Below, one piece after another: positions 18,315 through 27,346 of a stretch of 62,677 nucleotides of DNA. The stretch comes from Acidulodesulfobacterium sp021802425 (lineage in GTDB: Bacteria; SZUA-79; Acidulodesulfobacterales; Acidulodesulfobacteraceae). The position numbers and the translations under genes are program-made. Positions within the stretch are counted from its first letter, which is position 1. Every line of letters starts with the position of its first letter. The stretch lies in assembly GCA_021802425.1 (NCBI GenBank), contig JAJZXJ010000011.1:1-62677 (forward strand), read 5' to 3'. The notes beneath the pieces are model-generated. The model searched no databases. It was not told the DNA's origin and saw nothing but the letters and a program-made list of their open reading frames with translations.

Positions 18315-20960
18315 GTGGCGATTAAGTTATTAAAAAGTATTTTTGGAACAAGCAATCAAAGAGAGATTTCAAAATTAAAACATGTATTAGAAAAGATTAA
18401 TTCCTTAGAGGTCAAATATTCGGGTTTTACAGACGAGGAACTTAAGGGAATGAGCTTTAAGTTTAAAGAGGAACTTAAGGGGCTTTCAAAAGATAAGCAG
18501 GATAAAATATTAGAAGAAATTTTACCAGAAACTTTTGCCGTTGCAAGGGAAGGCGCTAAAAGGGCGTTAAATATGCGTCCGTTTGATGTTCAGCTTATCG
18601 GGGGAATGGTGCTGCATTCGGGTAAAATAGCCGAGATGGCAACGGGGGAGGGTAAAACGCTCGTAGCCGTCCTTCCCGTTTACCTTAACAGTTTAACAGG
18701 AAGAGGCGTTCATGTCATAACGGTTAACGACTATCTTGCTAAGAGGGATTCGGAGTGGATGGGCAAGGCTTATAATCTTTTGGGTCTTTCCGTAGGCGTA
18801 ATAACGAATGATTTAGACGACGACGGTAGAAAAAAAGCTTATAATTGCGATGTAACTTACGGTACGAATAATGAATTCGGTTTTGATTATTTAAGGGATA
18901 ACATGAAGTTTTCTTTAGATGACTATGTTCAGAGAGAGCTTAATTATGCGATTATAGATGAGGTTGACTCGGTATTAATCGATGAAGCAAGGACCCCGCT
19001 TATAATTTCCGGCGAATCCGACGAAGCTACCGAATTATATTATAAAGCCGATAAGGCTGTCCTGCATTTGCATAAGGATGCCGATTATACCGTCGATGAA
19101 AAGTTAAAAACCGCGATTTTAACAGAAGAAGGGATAGAGCGTGTCGAAAAGGAATTGAATATAAAAAATATTTACGATCCGAGGCATCTTGATGCCCTTC
19201 ACTCCATAAATCAAGCTTTGCGGGCACACGCATGTTACTTTAGGGATGTGGATTATTTAGTTCAAGATAACTCGGTTGTCATAGTCGATGAATTTACGGG
19301 CCGCCTTATGAACGGAAGGCGCTACGGGGAAGGGCTGCATCAGGCGCTGGAAGCTAAAGAACGCCTTAAAGTCGAGGGTGAAAATCAGACTCTTGCCACT
19401 ATCACCTTTCAAAATTTTTTCAGGATGTATAATAAGCTTGCGGGAATGACGGGAACGGCGGATACCGAAGCCGAAGAATTCAAAAAGATATACAATTTGG
19501 ATGTCGTTGTTATTCCAACCAATAAGCCTATGATCAGGCGGGATTATACAGATCTGGTTTTTGCCACGGAGGCCGAAAAATTTGACGCCGTTTCGGAAGA
19601 AATTATAGAAAATTATAAAAAGGGTCAGCCGGTTCTCGTTGGAACGGTTTCCGTCGAGAAATCCGAAAGGCTCAGCGCCATTTTAAAGAAAAAGGGTATC
19701 CCTCATTCCGTTCTAAATGCAAAAAACCATGCAAAAGAGGCGCACATTATTGTCCAGGCCGGCCAAAAAAAATCTGTGACAATTTCAACAAATATGGCGG
19801 GTAGGGGAACCGACATTGTCCTGGGCGACGGGGTGGTGGAATTAGGCGGCCTGCATGTCATAGGAACGGAAAGACATGAAGCGAGGCGGATAGATAATCA
19901 GCTCAGAGGCAGGTCCGGCAGGCAGGGCGATGTCGGCTCTTCAAGGTTTTATGTTTCGCTTGAAGACGACCTTATGAGGATATTCGGCTCCGAAAGGCTT
20001 GCCCCGTTTCTTGAAAGGTTAGGATTAAAGGATGGACAGGCAATCGAACACAAGATGATTTCAAAGGCTATAGAAAACGCTCAAAAAAAGGTTGAAGGAC
20101 ATAACTTCGATATAAGAAAAAATCTTATAGATTACGATAATGTTATGAATAAGCAAAGGGAGCTAATTTATGCTTACAGAAAAAGGATACTCCATACCTT
20201 TAATCTTGACGAGATTTATGACGAGATAATATTTGACATTAAATCCTTAGTAGAATCATATTTTGAAAGTTATATTCCCGAAAAATCTCACAGTGAAAAT
20301 TGGGATATAGACGGGCTCATAGATGTTATTAAAGTTAATTTAGATGTGGATATTCCCTCATTGTTTGCCGGGGTTCCAGAACTAAATATTCGGGATTCTA
20401 AAGATAAGGATAAAGAAGCGCCGAAAACGGCTTTAACGGAGAGGTTTAAAAGGCTCGGCAGGGATGAATTGTTAAATAATATTACAGAGCTGATTAAAAA
20501 GCAAATCGATTTAAAAATTTCCGGGTTTCCGGAAGAGGAAAGGGTAAACATAATTAAAGCATTATATTTGCAGACGGTTGACGGCCTCTGGAAAGATGCC
20601 TTAACATCCTTAGATAGCTTGAAGGAAGGCATCGGGCTCAGGGGATATGCACAGGTAAACCCGTTAATCGAATATCAAAAAGAGGCATACGGATTATTTA
20701 TTAATATGCAATTCAGAATGAAGGAAGAAGCTATAAATTCTATTATGACCGTCCAACTGGAAGAAAATTTGGCGGCAGGGGATATTTTTGCCGGAGCAGG
20801 GCTTTACGGCGGCAACTTGATTTTATCACATGACGGAATACTTCCAGAAAATGAAACAGGACAAAAGCCCATTGTAAAACCTAAAAAGATTGGAAGAAAT
20901 GAACCATGTCCATGCGGAAGCGGGAAAAAATATAAAAATTGCCATGGAAAAAATCAATAA
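18315..20960 (+). CDS. secA: Preprotein translocase ATPase SecA
   Basis: The motor that drives preproteins through SecYEG. Walker A ATGEGKT is at residues 109-115, the DEAD-box-like IIDEVDSVLIDEARTP follows, and the second RecA fold has NMAGRGTDI. The C-terminus carries the zinc-binding CPCGSGKKYKNCHG that contacts SecB and lipids. Length 881 is normal. A GTG start is used after GGAGCAGG. The last 17 bp overlap the presumed start of argJ. Confidence 0.97.
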   Translation: MAIKLLKSIFGTSNQREISKLKHVLEKINSLEVKYSGFTDEELKGMSFKFKEELKGLSKDKQDKILEEILPETFAVAREGAKRALNMRPFDVQLIGGMVLHSGKIAEMATGEGKTLVAVLPVYLNSLTGRGVHVITVNDYLAKRDSEWMGKAYNLLGLSVGVITNDLDDDGRKKAYNCDVTYGTNNEFGFDYLRDNMKFSLDDYVQRELNYAIIDEVDSVLIDEARTPLIISGESDEATELYYKADKAVLHLHKDADYTVDEKLKTAILTEEGIERVEKELNIKNIYDPRHLDALHSINQALRAHACYFRDVDYLVQDNSVVIVDEFTGRLMNGRRYGEGLHQALEAKERLKVEGENQTLATITFQNFFRMYNKLAGMTGTADTEAEEFKKIYNLDVVVIPTNKPMIRRDYTDLVFATEAEKFDAVSEEIIENYKKGQPVLVGTVSVEKSERLSAILKKKGIPHSVLNAKNHAKEAHIIVQAGQKKSVTISTNMAGRGTDIVLGDGVVELGGLHVIGTERHEARRIDNQLRGRSGRQGDVGSSRFYVSLEDDLMRIFGSERLAPFLERLGLKDGQAIEHKMISKAIENAQKKVEGHNFDIRKNLIDYDNVMNKQRELIYAYRKRILHTFNLDEIYDEIIFDIKSLVESYFESYIPEKSHSENWDIDGLIDVIKVNLDVDIPSLFAGVPELNIRDSKDKDKEAPKTALTERFKRLGRDELLNNITELIKKQIDLKISGFPEEERVNIIKALYLQTVDGLWKDALTSLDSLKEGIGLRGYAQVNPLIEYQKEAYGLFINMQFRMKEEAINSIMTVQLEENLAAGDIFAGAGLYGGNLILSHDGILPENETGQKPIVKPKKIGRNEPCPCGSGKKYKNCHGKNQ

Positions 20961-22134
20961 TTTTTTATTTTCGGGTAAATCCTGCGGGTTAAAAAAGAAT
21001 GGGGATTTGGATGTCGGATTAATGGTATCTAAAATTCCTTTGAGGGTGAGCGCGGTTTTTACAAAAAACAAAATAAAGGCGGCGCCCGTTATTATTTCAA
21101 AAAACCATTCCAAAAATATTATTAATGCGCTGATTGTAAATTCCGGAAATGCAAATGCATGCAACGGCAAATATGGGATATTGGATGCCCGCAGGGTTAC
21201 AAAAGCGGTTTCTAAAGAACTCGGGTTTATGGAAAATAATATTTTTGTATGTTCTACCGGCGTGATCGGAGAAAGGCTTAATGCTTCGCTGATAGAAAAT
21301 GCGGTGCCGGAATTGGCTAAATCGGCAAGTGCAGGTAAACTTGAGGATTTTGCAAAATCCATAATGACGACAGACACCTTTTTCAAGACGGCATCCAAAG
21401 ATGTTTTATTAGACGGCGTAAAGTATAAAATAACCGGAACGGCAAAAGGGTCGGGTATGATAATGCCGAATATGGCAACGATGCTCGCATTTATTTTTAC
21501 CGATATTCCGATTAAGAAAGAATTGGCAGATGTTATGTTTAAAAAGTGTGTCGAAACCTCTTTTAATTCCATTACCGTTGACGGAGACACTTCGACAAAC
21601 GACACCGCCGCATTCTTTTATCCCGATGCGGAGCAGGGTTCCCATAAATTTTTAATTAAAAAATCGGATGCGAATTACCTGTCGGTGAAAAAAGCCCTTA
21701 GCGGGATATGTTTTGAACTGGCAAAAATGATTGTGAAAGACGGGGAAGGAGCGACTAAGCTCATAACGATTACCGTATCGAACGCTTATACCGAAAGCGG
21801 GGCAAAAAAAGTTGCTTTTACCGTTGCAAATTCTCCCCTGTTTAAGACCATGATTACGGGAGAGGATTTAAATTGGGGGAGGATAATGGCGGCGATAGGA
21901 AGGTCTTCCATTAAGATAAAGCCGAATGATGTCGATATTTATATAAACGATAAAATAATAGTCGAAAATTCCGCCGCCTCTAAAGAACTAAACAAAAATA
22001 TCGAAAAAACGGTTTTATCCCCGAAGGAAATAAATTTCAAAATAGACCTGAAATGCGGCAAGGCTTCCCGGACGGTTTTGACCTGCAATCTTACGAAGGA
22101 GTACATAGACATAAACGCTTCATATAGAAGTTAG
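20944..22134 (+). CDS. argJ: Ornithine acetyltransferase / glutamate N-acetyltransferase
   Basis: It moves the acetyl group from N-acetylornithine to glutamate in the cyclic arginine pathway, and bifunctional forms also use acetyl-CoA. KGSGMIMPNMATM holds the self-cleavage site, with nucleophile Thr179 when counted from the ATG at 20944. NSGNANAC and CSTGVIGE form the N-terminal site. The frame is open back to 20890, but the extra 18 residues would only repeat secA sequence and do not fit the family, so 20944 is chosen. The 17-bp overlap with secA implies coupled translation. A short ArgA-type synthase is encoded 6 kb upstream. Confidence 0.93.
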   Translation: MEKINNFLFSGKSCGLKKNGDLDVGLMVSKIPLRVSAVFTKNKIKAAPVIISKNHSKNIINALIVNSGNANACNGKYGILDARRVTKAVSKELGFMENNIFVCSTGVIGERLNASLIENAVPELAKSASAGKLEDFAKSIMTTDTFFKTASKDVLLDGVKYKITGTAKGSGMIMPNMATMLAFIFTDIPIKKELADVMFKKCVETSFNSITVDGDTSTNDTAAFFYPDAEQGSHKFLIKKSDANYLSVKKALSGICFELAKMIVKDGEGATKLITITVSNAYTESGAKKVAFTVANSPLFKTMITGEDLNWGRIMAAIGRSSIKIKPNDVDIYINDKIIVENSAASKELNKNIEKTVLSPKEINFKIDLKCGKASRTVLTCNLTKEYIDINASYRS

Positions 22135-22151
22135 CCCTCAAACTTAAATTT

Positions 22152-22859
22152 ATGAAAATACCCGTTTTATATTACCATAAAATAGATTTTCCAAAAAAAA
22201 ATGCGGTATATAAAGGATTATATGTAACTCCAAAGCAGTTTAAAAGGCAGATGGCTTTATTAAAAATCATGGGTTATAGCGCCATAAAGCCGGAAGACCT
22301 TATATCTTTTATAAAAGGGCATAAACTTAGCGTAAAAAAACCTGTATTGATTACCTTTGACGACGGGTACGAAAATAACTTTACCAATGCTTATCCCATA
22401 TTAAAAAATTTAGGCTTTACCTCTTTAATTTTTATCAGCACGGGATTTATCGGAAAAAAAAAATCCGTACCGGATGAGAGAGAAAGCGCTCCCGAAGATT
22501 TTTTAGATAAAAATGAGATTAAGTCGATGTATGATGGCGGATTTTCGATCGGTTCGCACGGTATCAGCCATTATTATCTCGATAAATTAGACGAAGGCGT
22601 TTTGATAGACGAATTAACCTTTTCAAAGGCTTATTTGGAAAACCTGTTAAAAACAGACATAAATTTTTTTTCATATCCGTTCGGGGCTTATAATGCTAAT
22701 GTCATGAGGGCAGTTAAAAAGGCGGGTTATTCAGGAGCATTTACGACGGCAAAAGGCAAGGTAGGCATCGGAGATAACTCTTATGAATTAAAAAGGATAG
22801 CCGTTAACGGGTATAACACTATTTTTAATTTTCTTTATAAAATAATTTTCTTGCAATAA
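22152..22859 (+). CDS. Polysaccharide deacetylase family protein (CE4/NodB fold)
   Basis: A 235-residue NodB-homology protein. TFDDGYENN carries the catalytic Asp70 and metal-binding Asp71, the second metal motif is SHGISHYYL, and FFSYPFGAYN follows. Such enzymes deacetylate N-acetylated glycans in envelope or exopolysaccharide. No signal peptide is evident, so it may act in the cytosol on precursors or be exported by another route. It lies 17 bp after argJ. Confidence 0.85.
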   Translation: MKIPVLYYHKIDFPKKNAVYKGLYVTPKQFKRQMALLKIMGYSAIKPEDLISFIKGHKLSVKKPVLITFDDGYENNFTNAYPILKNLGFTSLIFISTGFIGKKKSVPDERESAPEDFLDKNEIKSMYDGGFSIGSHGISHYYLDKLDEGVLIDELTFSKAYLENLLKTDINFFSYPFGAYNANVMRAVKKAGYSGAFTTAKGKVGIGDNSYELKRIAVNGYNTIFNFLYKIIFLQ

Positions 22860-22893
22860 AAATGTAAAAATGATAAAAAGTTAAATTTAGTAT

Positions 22894-22922
22894 TTGTAAT
22901 GTTCGCGTTTTTTATTTTAAAT
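22894..22922 (+). promoter_or_regulatory. Weak candidate promoter and leader of rpsB
   Basis: TTGTAA (22894-22899) and TTAAAT (22917-22922) are 17 bp apart. The following leader contains a possible stem, GTGCTT (22951-22956) with AAGCAC (22982-22987), just before the GGAGAAG ribosome binding site. This could be an autoregulatory hairpin, but the match to known S2 leaders was not established. Confidence 0.3.
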
Positions 22923-23000
22923 TAACCAAAATCGTACCCGTCTGTCAATGGTGCTTGTTTAACTTATAGGCGGGGAGAAAAAAGCACTTAAGGAGAAGAA

Positions 23001-23819
23001 ATGCCATTTAATGTCACAATTAAGCAGTTATTAGAAGCAGGGGTTCATTTCGGACATCAAACGAAAAGATGGAATCCAAAGATGAGACCTTATATTTATG
23101 GGTCAAGAAACGGGATCCATATCGTTGACCTTCAAAAATCTATTTCTTATTTTCAATCGGCATACAACAAGTTGCTGGAAATCGCGCAAGACGGAGGGAC
23201 GATTCTTTTTATCGGCACAAAAAAGCAGGCAAATCCTATCGTTGCAGAAGAAGCAAAAAGGTGCAATATGCCTTATGTCAATGAGAGGTGGCTCGGGGGC
23301 ATGCTTACTAATTTTGCCACCATTAAGCTTTCCATCCAAAGATTAAAAGAACTTGAAGGACTTAAAGAATCGGAAGAATTTGCTAAATTTACAAAAAAAG
23401 AAATGTCAAAGATGGATAAGGAGATTTTAAAACTTCAAAAAATTCTTAACGGGATTAGAGATGTCGAGAAAATTCCCGATGCCGTTTTTATCGTAGATAT
23501 TCACCATGAAATAATTGCGGCTAAAGAAGCAAAGAGGCTTGATGTTCCAATTATAGGCGTTGCGGATACAAATGCCGATCCAGCGCTTGCCGACTATTTA
23601 ATACCTGGAAACGACGATGCTATCAGAGCGATTAAACTCGTTTTGAGTACAATGGCCGATGCGGTCATAGAAGGGAGAAAAATTTACGAAGAAAGATTCA
23701 ACAAAGGGAAAACAAGCGAAAATATGGCAGAGGGTATCAGCGAAGAAACATTTGCGGTACCCGGCGCAGCGGACGAAGGCTCAAATTCCGGCAACGAAGA
23801 TGCGGATGTTTCCATCTAA
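23001..23819 (+). CDS. rpsB: 30S ribosomal protein S2
   Basis: It begins with the typical MPFNVTIKQLLEAGVHFGH and has the family ERWLGGMLTNF and VDTNADP-like GVADTNADP segments. Length is 272, slightly long because of an acidic Glu/Ser/Asn-rich C-terminal tail from about residue 240. A GGAGAAG ribosome binding site precedes the ATG. It is the first gene of the conserved rpsB-tsf-pyrH-frr block. Confidence 0.97.
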   Translation: MPFNVTIKQLLEAGVHFGHQTKRWNPKMRPYIYGSRNGIHIVDLQKSISYFQSAYNKLLEIAQDGGTILFIGTKKQANPIVAEEAKRCNMPYVNERWLGGMLTNFATIKLSIQRLKELEGLKESEEFAKFTKKEMSKMDKEILKLQKILNGIRDVEKIPDAVFIVDIHHEIIAAKEAKRLDVPIIGVADTNADPALADYLIPGNDDAIRAIKLVLSTMADAVIEGRKIYEERFNKGKTSENMAEGISEETFAVPGAADEGSNSGNEDADVSI

Positions 23820-23885
23820 ATCAAAACATAATTATGCTTAATAAAGGTTTAATTTTTAAAGTTAAAAGTTAAGAAGGGGGGATAA

Positions 23886-24491
23886 TTGGAAAAATCATCA
23901 AACATCGATGCGGGGTTGGTTAAAGATTTGCGTTCAATGACAGGCGCCGGTTTTGTTGACTGCAAAAATGCTCTTATAGAAACTAACGGAGATATAAATA
24001 AAGCGGTTGACATATTGAGAAAAAAGGGGCTTGCAAAGGCGCAAAAAAAGGCTAACAGGGAGGCTAAAGAGGGGTTAATTTACTCTTATATCCATGCCGG
24101 AGGAAGAATCGGCGTTCTGTTGGAAATTAATTGCGAGACCGATTTTGTCGCAAGGACTTCCGAGTTTCAAGAGCTTGCTAAAAACATTGCGATGCACATA
24201 GCCGCTTCAAATCCTCTTTATATAAAAAGAGAACTTGTTTCACCCGAACTCATATCAAAGGAAAGGGAGATATACAAAGAGCAACTTACCGCAATGGATA
24301 AGCCGCAAGCCGTTAAAGAAAAGATAGTGGACGGGAAACTCGAAAAATATTATCAGGATGTTTGTTTATTGGAACAGCCCTTTATAAAAGACCCTTCAAA
24401 AAACATTGCCGAAATAATAGATAACGAAGTGGCAAAATTGGGAGAAAATATAGTTTTAAAAAGATTTGTAAGATACCAGTTAGGGGAATGA
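23886..24491 (+). CDS. tsf: Elongation factor Ts
   Basis: Guanine-nucleotide exchange factor for EF-Tu. RSMTGAGFVDCKNAL and the TDFVARTSEFQ segment are the two signature regions. At 201 residues this is the short EF-Ts form with one core subdomain, also seen in many Deltaproteobacteria and Thermus. A TTG start is used, with AAGGGGGG just upstream. pyrH begins 1 bp after the stop. Confidence 0.95.
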   Translation: MEKSSNIDAGLVKDLRSMTGAGFVDCKNALIETNGDINKAVDILRKKGLAKAQKKANREAKEGLIYSYIHAGGRIGVLLEINCETDFVARTSEFQELAKNIAMHIAASNPLYIKRELVSPELISKEREIYKEQLTAMDKPQAVKEKIVDGKLEKYYQDVCLLEQPFIKDPSKNIAEIIDNEVAKLGENIVLKRFVRYQLGE

Positions 24492-24492
24492 A

Positions 24493-25218
24493 GTGGGCGG
24501 ATTCCGGTACAAAAGAATATTACTTAAAGTTAGCGGAGAGGCTTTAGCCGGCGGGAATAAGTGCGGTATCGACCCCGCCGTTATCAATTTTGTTTCCAAC
24601 GAAATAAAATCGGTGGTAGATTTGGGCGTTGAGGTAGCTATCGTTATCGGCGGCGGCAACATATTCAGGGGGTTTGGCTCGTCGTCAAAAGGCCTTGGCA
24701 TAGAGAGATCCTCCGCCGATTATATGGGCATGCTTGCAACGGTTATAAATGCGCTGGCATTACAGGCAAGTTTAGAAGATAAAGGGGTTATATCAAGGGT
24801 TCAGACGGCTATCGCTATGCAGCAGGTCGCAGAACCTTACATCAGGCGGAGGGCTTTAAGGCATTTGGAAAAAAAGAGGGTCGTCATATTTGCCGCAGGA
24901 ACCGGAAACCCTTATTTTACGACAGATACCGCCGCTTCTCTCAGGGCAATGGAAATACATGCCGATGTAATACTTAAAGCAACCAGAATAGACGGAGTTT
25001 ATAGCGACGACCCGCTTTTAAACAAAGATGCGACAAAATATAATAAACTTTCATATATCGATGTATTAAACAAGAATTTAAAGGTAATGGATTCTACATC
25101 CATTTCCATGTGCATGGATAATATGCTTCCCATAGTAGTTTTCAATCTGCTGATTCCGGGCAATTTATTAAAGGTTGCCCAGGGTGAACCTATCGGAACC
25201 ATAATTACAAATCCTTAA
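24493..25218 (+). CDS. pyrH: Uridylate kinase
   Basis: It phosphorylates UMP to UDP. The amino-acid-kinase fold shows LLKVSGEAL near the start, GGGNIFRG in the nucleotide site, and the VIFAAGTGNPYFTTD segment. Length 241 is standard. A GTG start directly follows tsf, so translation is coupled. Together with pyrF and the PyrK-PyrD fusion further on, it supplies pyrimidine nucleotides. Confidence 0.96.
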   Translation: MGGFRYKRILLKVSGEALAGGNKCGIDPAVINFVSNEIKSVVDLGVEVAIVIGGGNIFRGFGSSSKGLGIERSSADYMGMLATVINALALQASLEDKGVISRVQTAIAMQQVAEPYIRRRALRHLEKKRVVIFAAGTGNPYFTTDTAASLRAMEIHADVILKATRIDGVYSDDPLLNKDATKYNKLSYIDVLNKNLKVMDSTSISMCMDNMLPIVVFNLLIPGNLLKVAQGEPIGTIITNP

Positions 25219-25246
25219 CTTTTAGCTTTAAATTTAAGGTGAAATT

Positions 25247-25807
25247 ATGAATGAAACAGAGATAGTAAATGAAATAAAAACAAAGATGACCCATGCCATT
25301 TCGAGTTATAAAAGCGAATTATCGAGGATTAGAACGGGCAGGGCATCCACAGGGCTTATAGATAGCATCAATGTCGAATATTACGGCTCTGTTTCACCGC
25401 TTATAAGGCTCGCCTCTATCTCCATTCCCGATAGCAAGACCATAATGATAAATCCATGGGATATTAATTCGCTTGCAGCCATAGAAAAGGCAATACAAAA
25501 ATACGACCCGTCGCTAAATCCGTCAAATGACGGTAAAAGCATAAGTATTATAATACCTCAATTAACGGAAGAAAGGCGAAAGGAAATAATAAAGCAATTA
25601 AATAAACTTGCCGAGTCTATAAAGCAGGAGATAAGAAATCACAGACGGACTTTTAACGAAAGGATAAAGGCGTCTGAAAAGTCAAAAGAAATATCGGAGG
25701 ATATGTCTGCCAGATTTCAAAAAAGGATTCAGGAATTAACCGATGGTTTTGTTAAAGAGGTGGATGAAATAACAAAGCACAAAGAAAAAGAAATAATGGC
25801 GGTTTAA
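25247..25807 (+). CDS. frr: Ribosome recycling factor
   Basis: It splits post-termination ribosomes together with EF-G. The SELSRIRTGRAS segment and the C-terminal three-helix bundle (RRKEIIKQLNK, IRNHRR) are diagnostic. Length 186 is normal. AAGGTG precedes the ATG, and uppS follows after 11 bp. Confidence 0.96.
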   Translation: MNETEIVNEIKTKMTHAISSYKSELSRIRTGRASTGLIDSINVEYYGSVSPLIRLASISIPDSKTIMINPWDINSLAAIEKAIQKYDPSLNPSNDGKSISIIIPQLTEERRKEIIKQLNKLAESIKQEIRNHRRTFNERIKASEKSKEISEDMSARFQKRIQELTDGFVKEVDEITKHKEKEIMAV

Positions 25808-25818
25808 AATTTCTTGAA

Positions 25819-26538
25819 ATGGTTAAAAAAATAAATTTTAAAAATATTCCAAACCATCTCGCCATTATTATGGATGGAAATGGAAGGTGGGCAAAAAAAA
25901 GAAACTTAGACAGGATAAACGGGCATATAGAAGGAATAAAATCTTTAAGAGCCGTTACTTCAGCCGTAATGGAATACGGAATTAAATATCTTACCGTTTA
26001 CGCTTTTTCCTCCGAAAATTGGCAAAGACCGAAAACAGAAGTAAATTCCTTAATGCTCCTATTGGATGAATACCTTAATATAGAACTTCCGTTTCTTATA
26101 AAAAACAAAATCAGGCTTAATTTTATAGGCAATATAGAGAGGATTCCCGAAAATCCGAAAAAAACGCTTTTAAGAGTTATCGATAAGACAAAAGAATGCG
26201 ACAATTTATATTTAACCCTTGCGTTAAGCTACGGCTCCAGAGAAGAGATATTGGCAGCAGCGGTTAGAATGGCCAAGGATATGAAAAACGGTAAAATTAA
26301 AATAGAAGACGCGGATGAAAATCTTTTTTCATCTTATCTGTATTCTAAAGATATGCCAAATCCGGATTTTCTTATTCGAACAAGCGGAGAAAAAAGGGTA
26401 TCCAACTTCATGCTTTATCAGATTGCTTATGCCGAAATCTACTTTACAAAGACTTTGTGGCCTGATTTTGGCAGGAAAGAATTAATCAGGGCATTAAAAA
26501 ATTATGAAAAGAGAGTCAGAAGATTTGGAAAAACTTAA
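25819..26538 (+). CDS. uppS: Isoprenyl transferase (undecaprenyl diphosphate synthase)
   Basis: A cis-prenyltransferase that makes the C55 carrier for peptidoglycan and O-antigen synthesis. IIMDGNGRWAKKR near residues 16-28 contains the catalytic Asp19. YAFSSENWQRP and the RTSGEKRVSNFM motif follow. In most orthologues the last motif reads RTSGExRLSNFLLWQ, so VSNFM is a conservative variant. The gene overlaps cdsA by 35 bp. Confidence 0.95.
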   Translation: MVKKINFKNIPNHLAIIMDGNGRWAKKRNLDRINGHIEGIKSLRAVTSAVMEYGIKYLTVYAFSSENWQRPKTEVNSLMLLLDEYLNIELPFLIKNKIRLNFIGNIERIPENPKKTLLRVIDKTKECDNLYLTLALSYGSREEILAAAVRMAKDMKNGKIKIEDADENLFSSYLYSKDMPNPDFLIRTSGEKRVSNFMLYQIAYAEIYFTKTLWPDFGRKELIRALKNYEKRVRRFGKT

Positions 26539-27346
26539 GTTCGATTTTAAGAGGTTTATATTCGGCATTCTTTTCGGCTTCGTTATAATCCTTTCTATAT
26601 TTTTGTTTAATAAACTTGAATTTTTCTTTATCTGCGTTATTTTAATAACATTGTCGGTTTACGAGTTATTTTTGATATTTGACTTAAACGAGTATAAATA
26701 TTTTATTCTCCCCGAAATTATTTCTATTTTAATTGCCTTTGCTTTTGTTTTTTTAAGCCCGTCCGTATTTGCTTTTGCGGTATTTTTGTCCATTTTTTTG
26801 ATTCTTTTTAAAAATGTCCTTTTTTTTAAAAATGCCGGCGGCAAAAGCATATTCTTAGATGTATTTTCTATTTTTTACACCGGTTTTTTTATTTCCTATT
26901 TATTAAAAATATTCGATATGAATAACGGGAGATTATTGCTAATACTCCTGTTTATTTTAGTTTGGGCGTCCGATATATTTGCGTATTACGGCGGAAGGCA
27001 TTTTGGAAGGCACAGGCTGTTTTTTTCGCTAAGTCCTAAAAAAACGGTAGAAGGCGCTTTAATCGGACTTTTCCTCGCTATATTAACCGCTCTTGTATTC
27101 AGAATTTTTGTAACGGAATACAGAATGTTTACCCTTTTTTCATTTATTGCCGTATCCGCCTTAACGGTAATTTTTGGAATGATCGGCGACTTAACCGAAT
27201 CTTTAATAAAAAGGGTCGGCGGAAAAAAAGATTCGGGATTTTTAATTCCCGGCCATGGCGGGATTTTGGACAGAATTGACAGCCTGATATTGGCCGCCCC
27301 ATTTTTTTATTATATCACGCTGTTTTTTTTAAACCATAAAAATTAA
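26504..27346 (+). CDS. cdsA: Phosphatidate cytidylyltransferase
   Basis: It makes CDP-diacylglycerol for phospholipid synthesis. The protein is 280 residues with about eight membrane segments. The family signature SPKKTVEGALIGL and the C-terminal GDLTESLIKR...PGHGGILDRIDSL are clear. The ATG at 26504 lies 35 bp inside uppS, and an internal start nearer the first membrane segment is possible. dxr starts at the next base after the stop. Confidence 0.93.
   Translation: MKRESEDLEKLKFDFKRFIFGILFGFVIILSIFLFNKLEFFFICVILITLSVYELFLIFDLNEYKYFILPEIISILIAFAFVFLSPSVFAFAVFLSIFLILFKNVLFFKNAGGKSIFLDVFSIFYTGFFISYLLKIFDMNNGRLLLILLFILVWASDIFAYYGGRHFGRHRLFFSLSPKKTVEGALIGLFLAILTALVFRIFVTEYRMFTLFSFIAVSALTVIFGMIGDLTESLIKRVGGKKDSGFLIPGHGGILDRIDSLILAAPFFYYITLFFLNHKN

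Noticed and set aside
20826..21605. 259-residue minus-strand open frame across secA and argJ
   Set aside because: It lies wholly inside two well-supported genes and has antisense-type composition.
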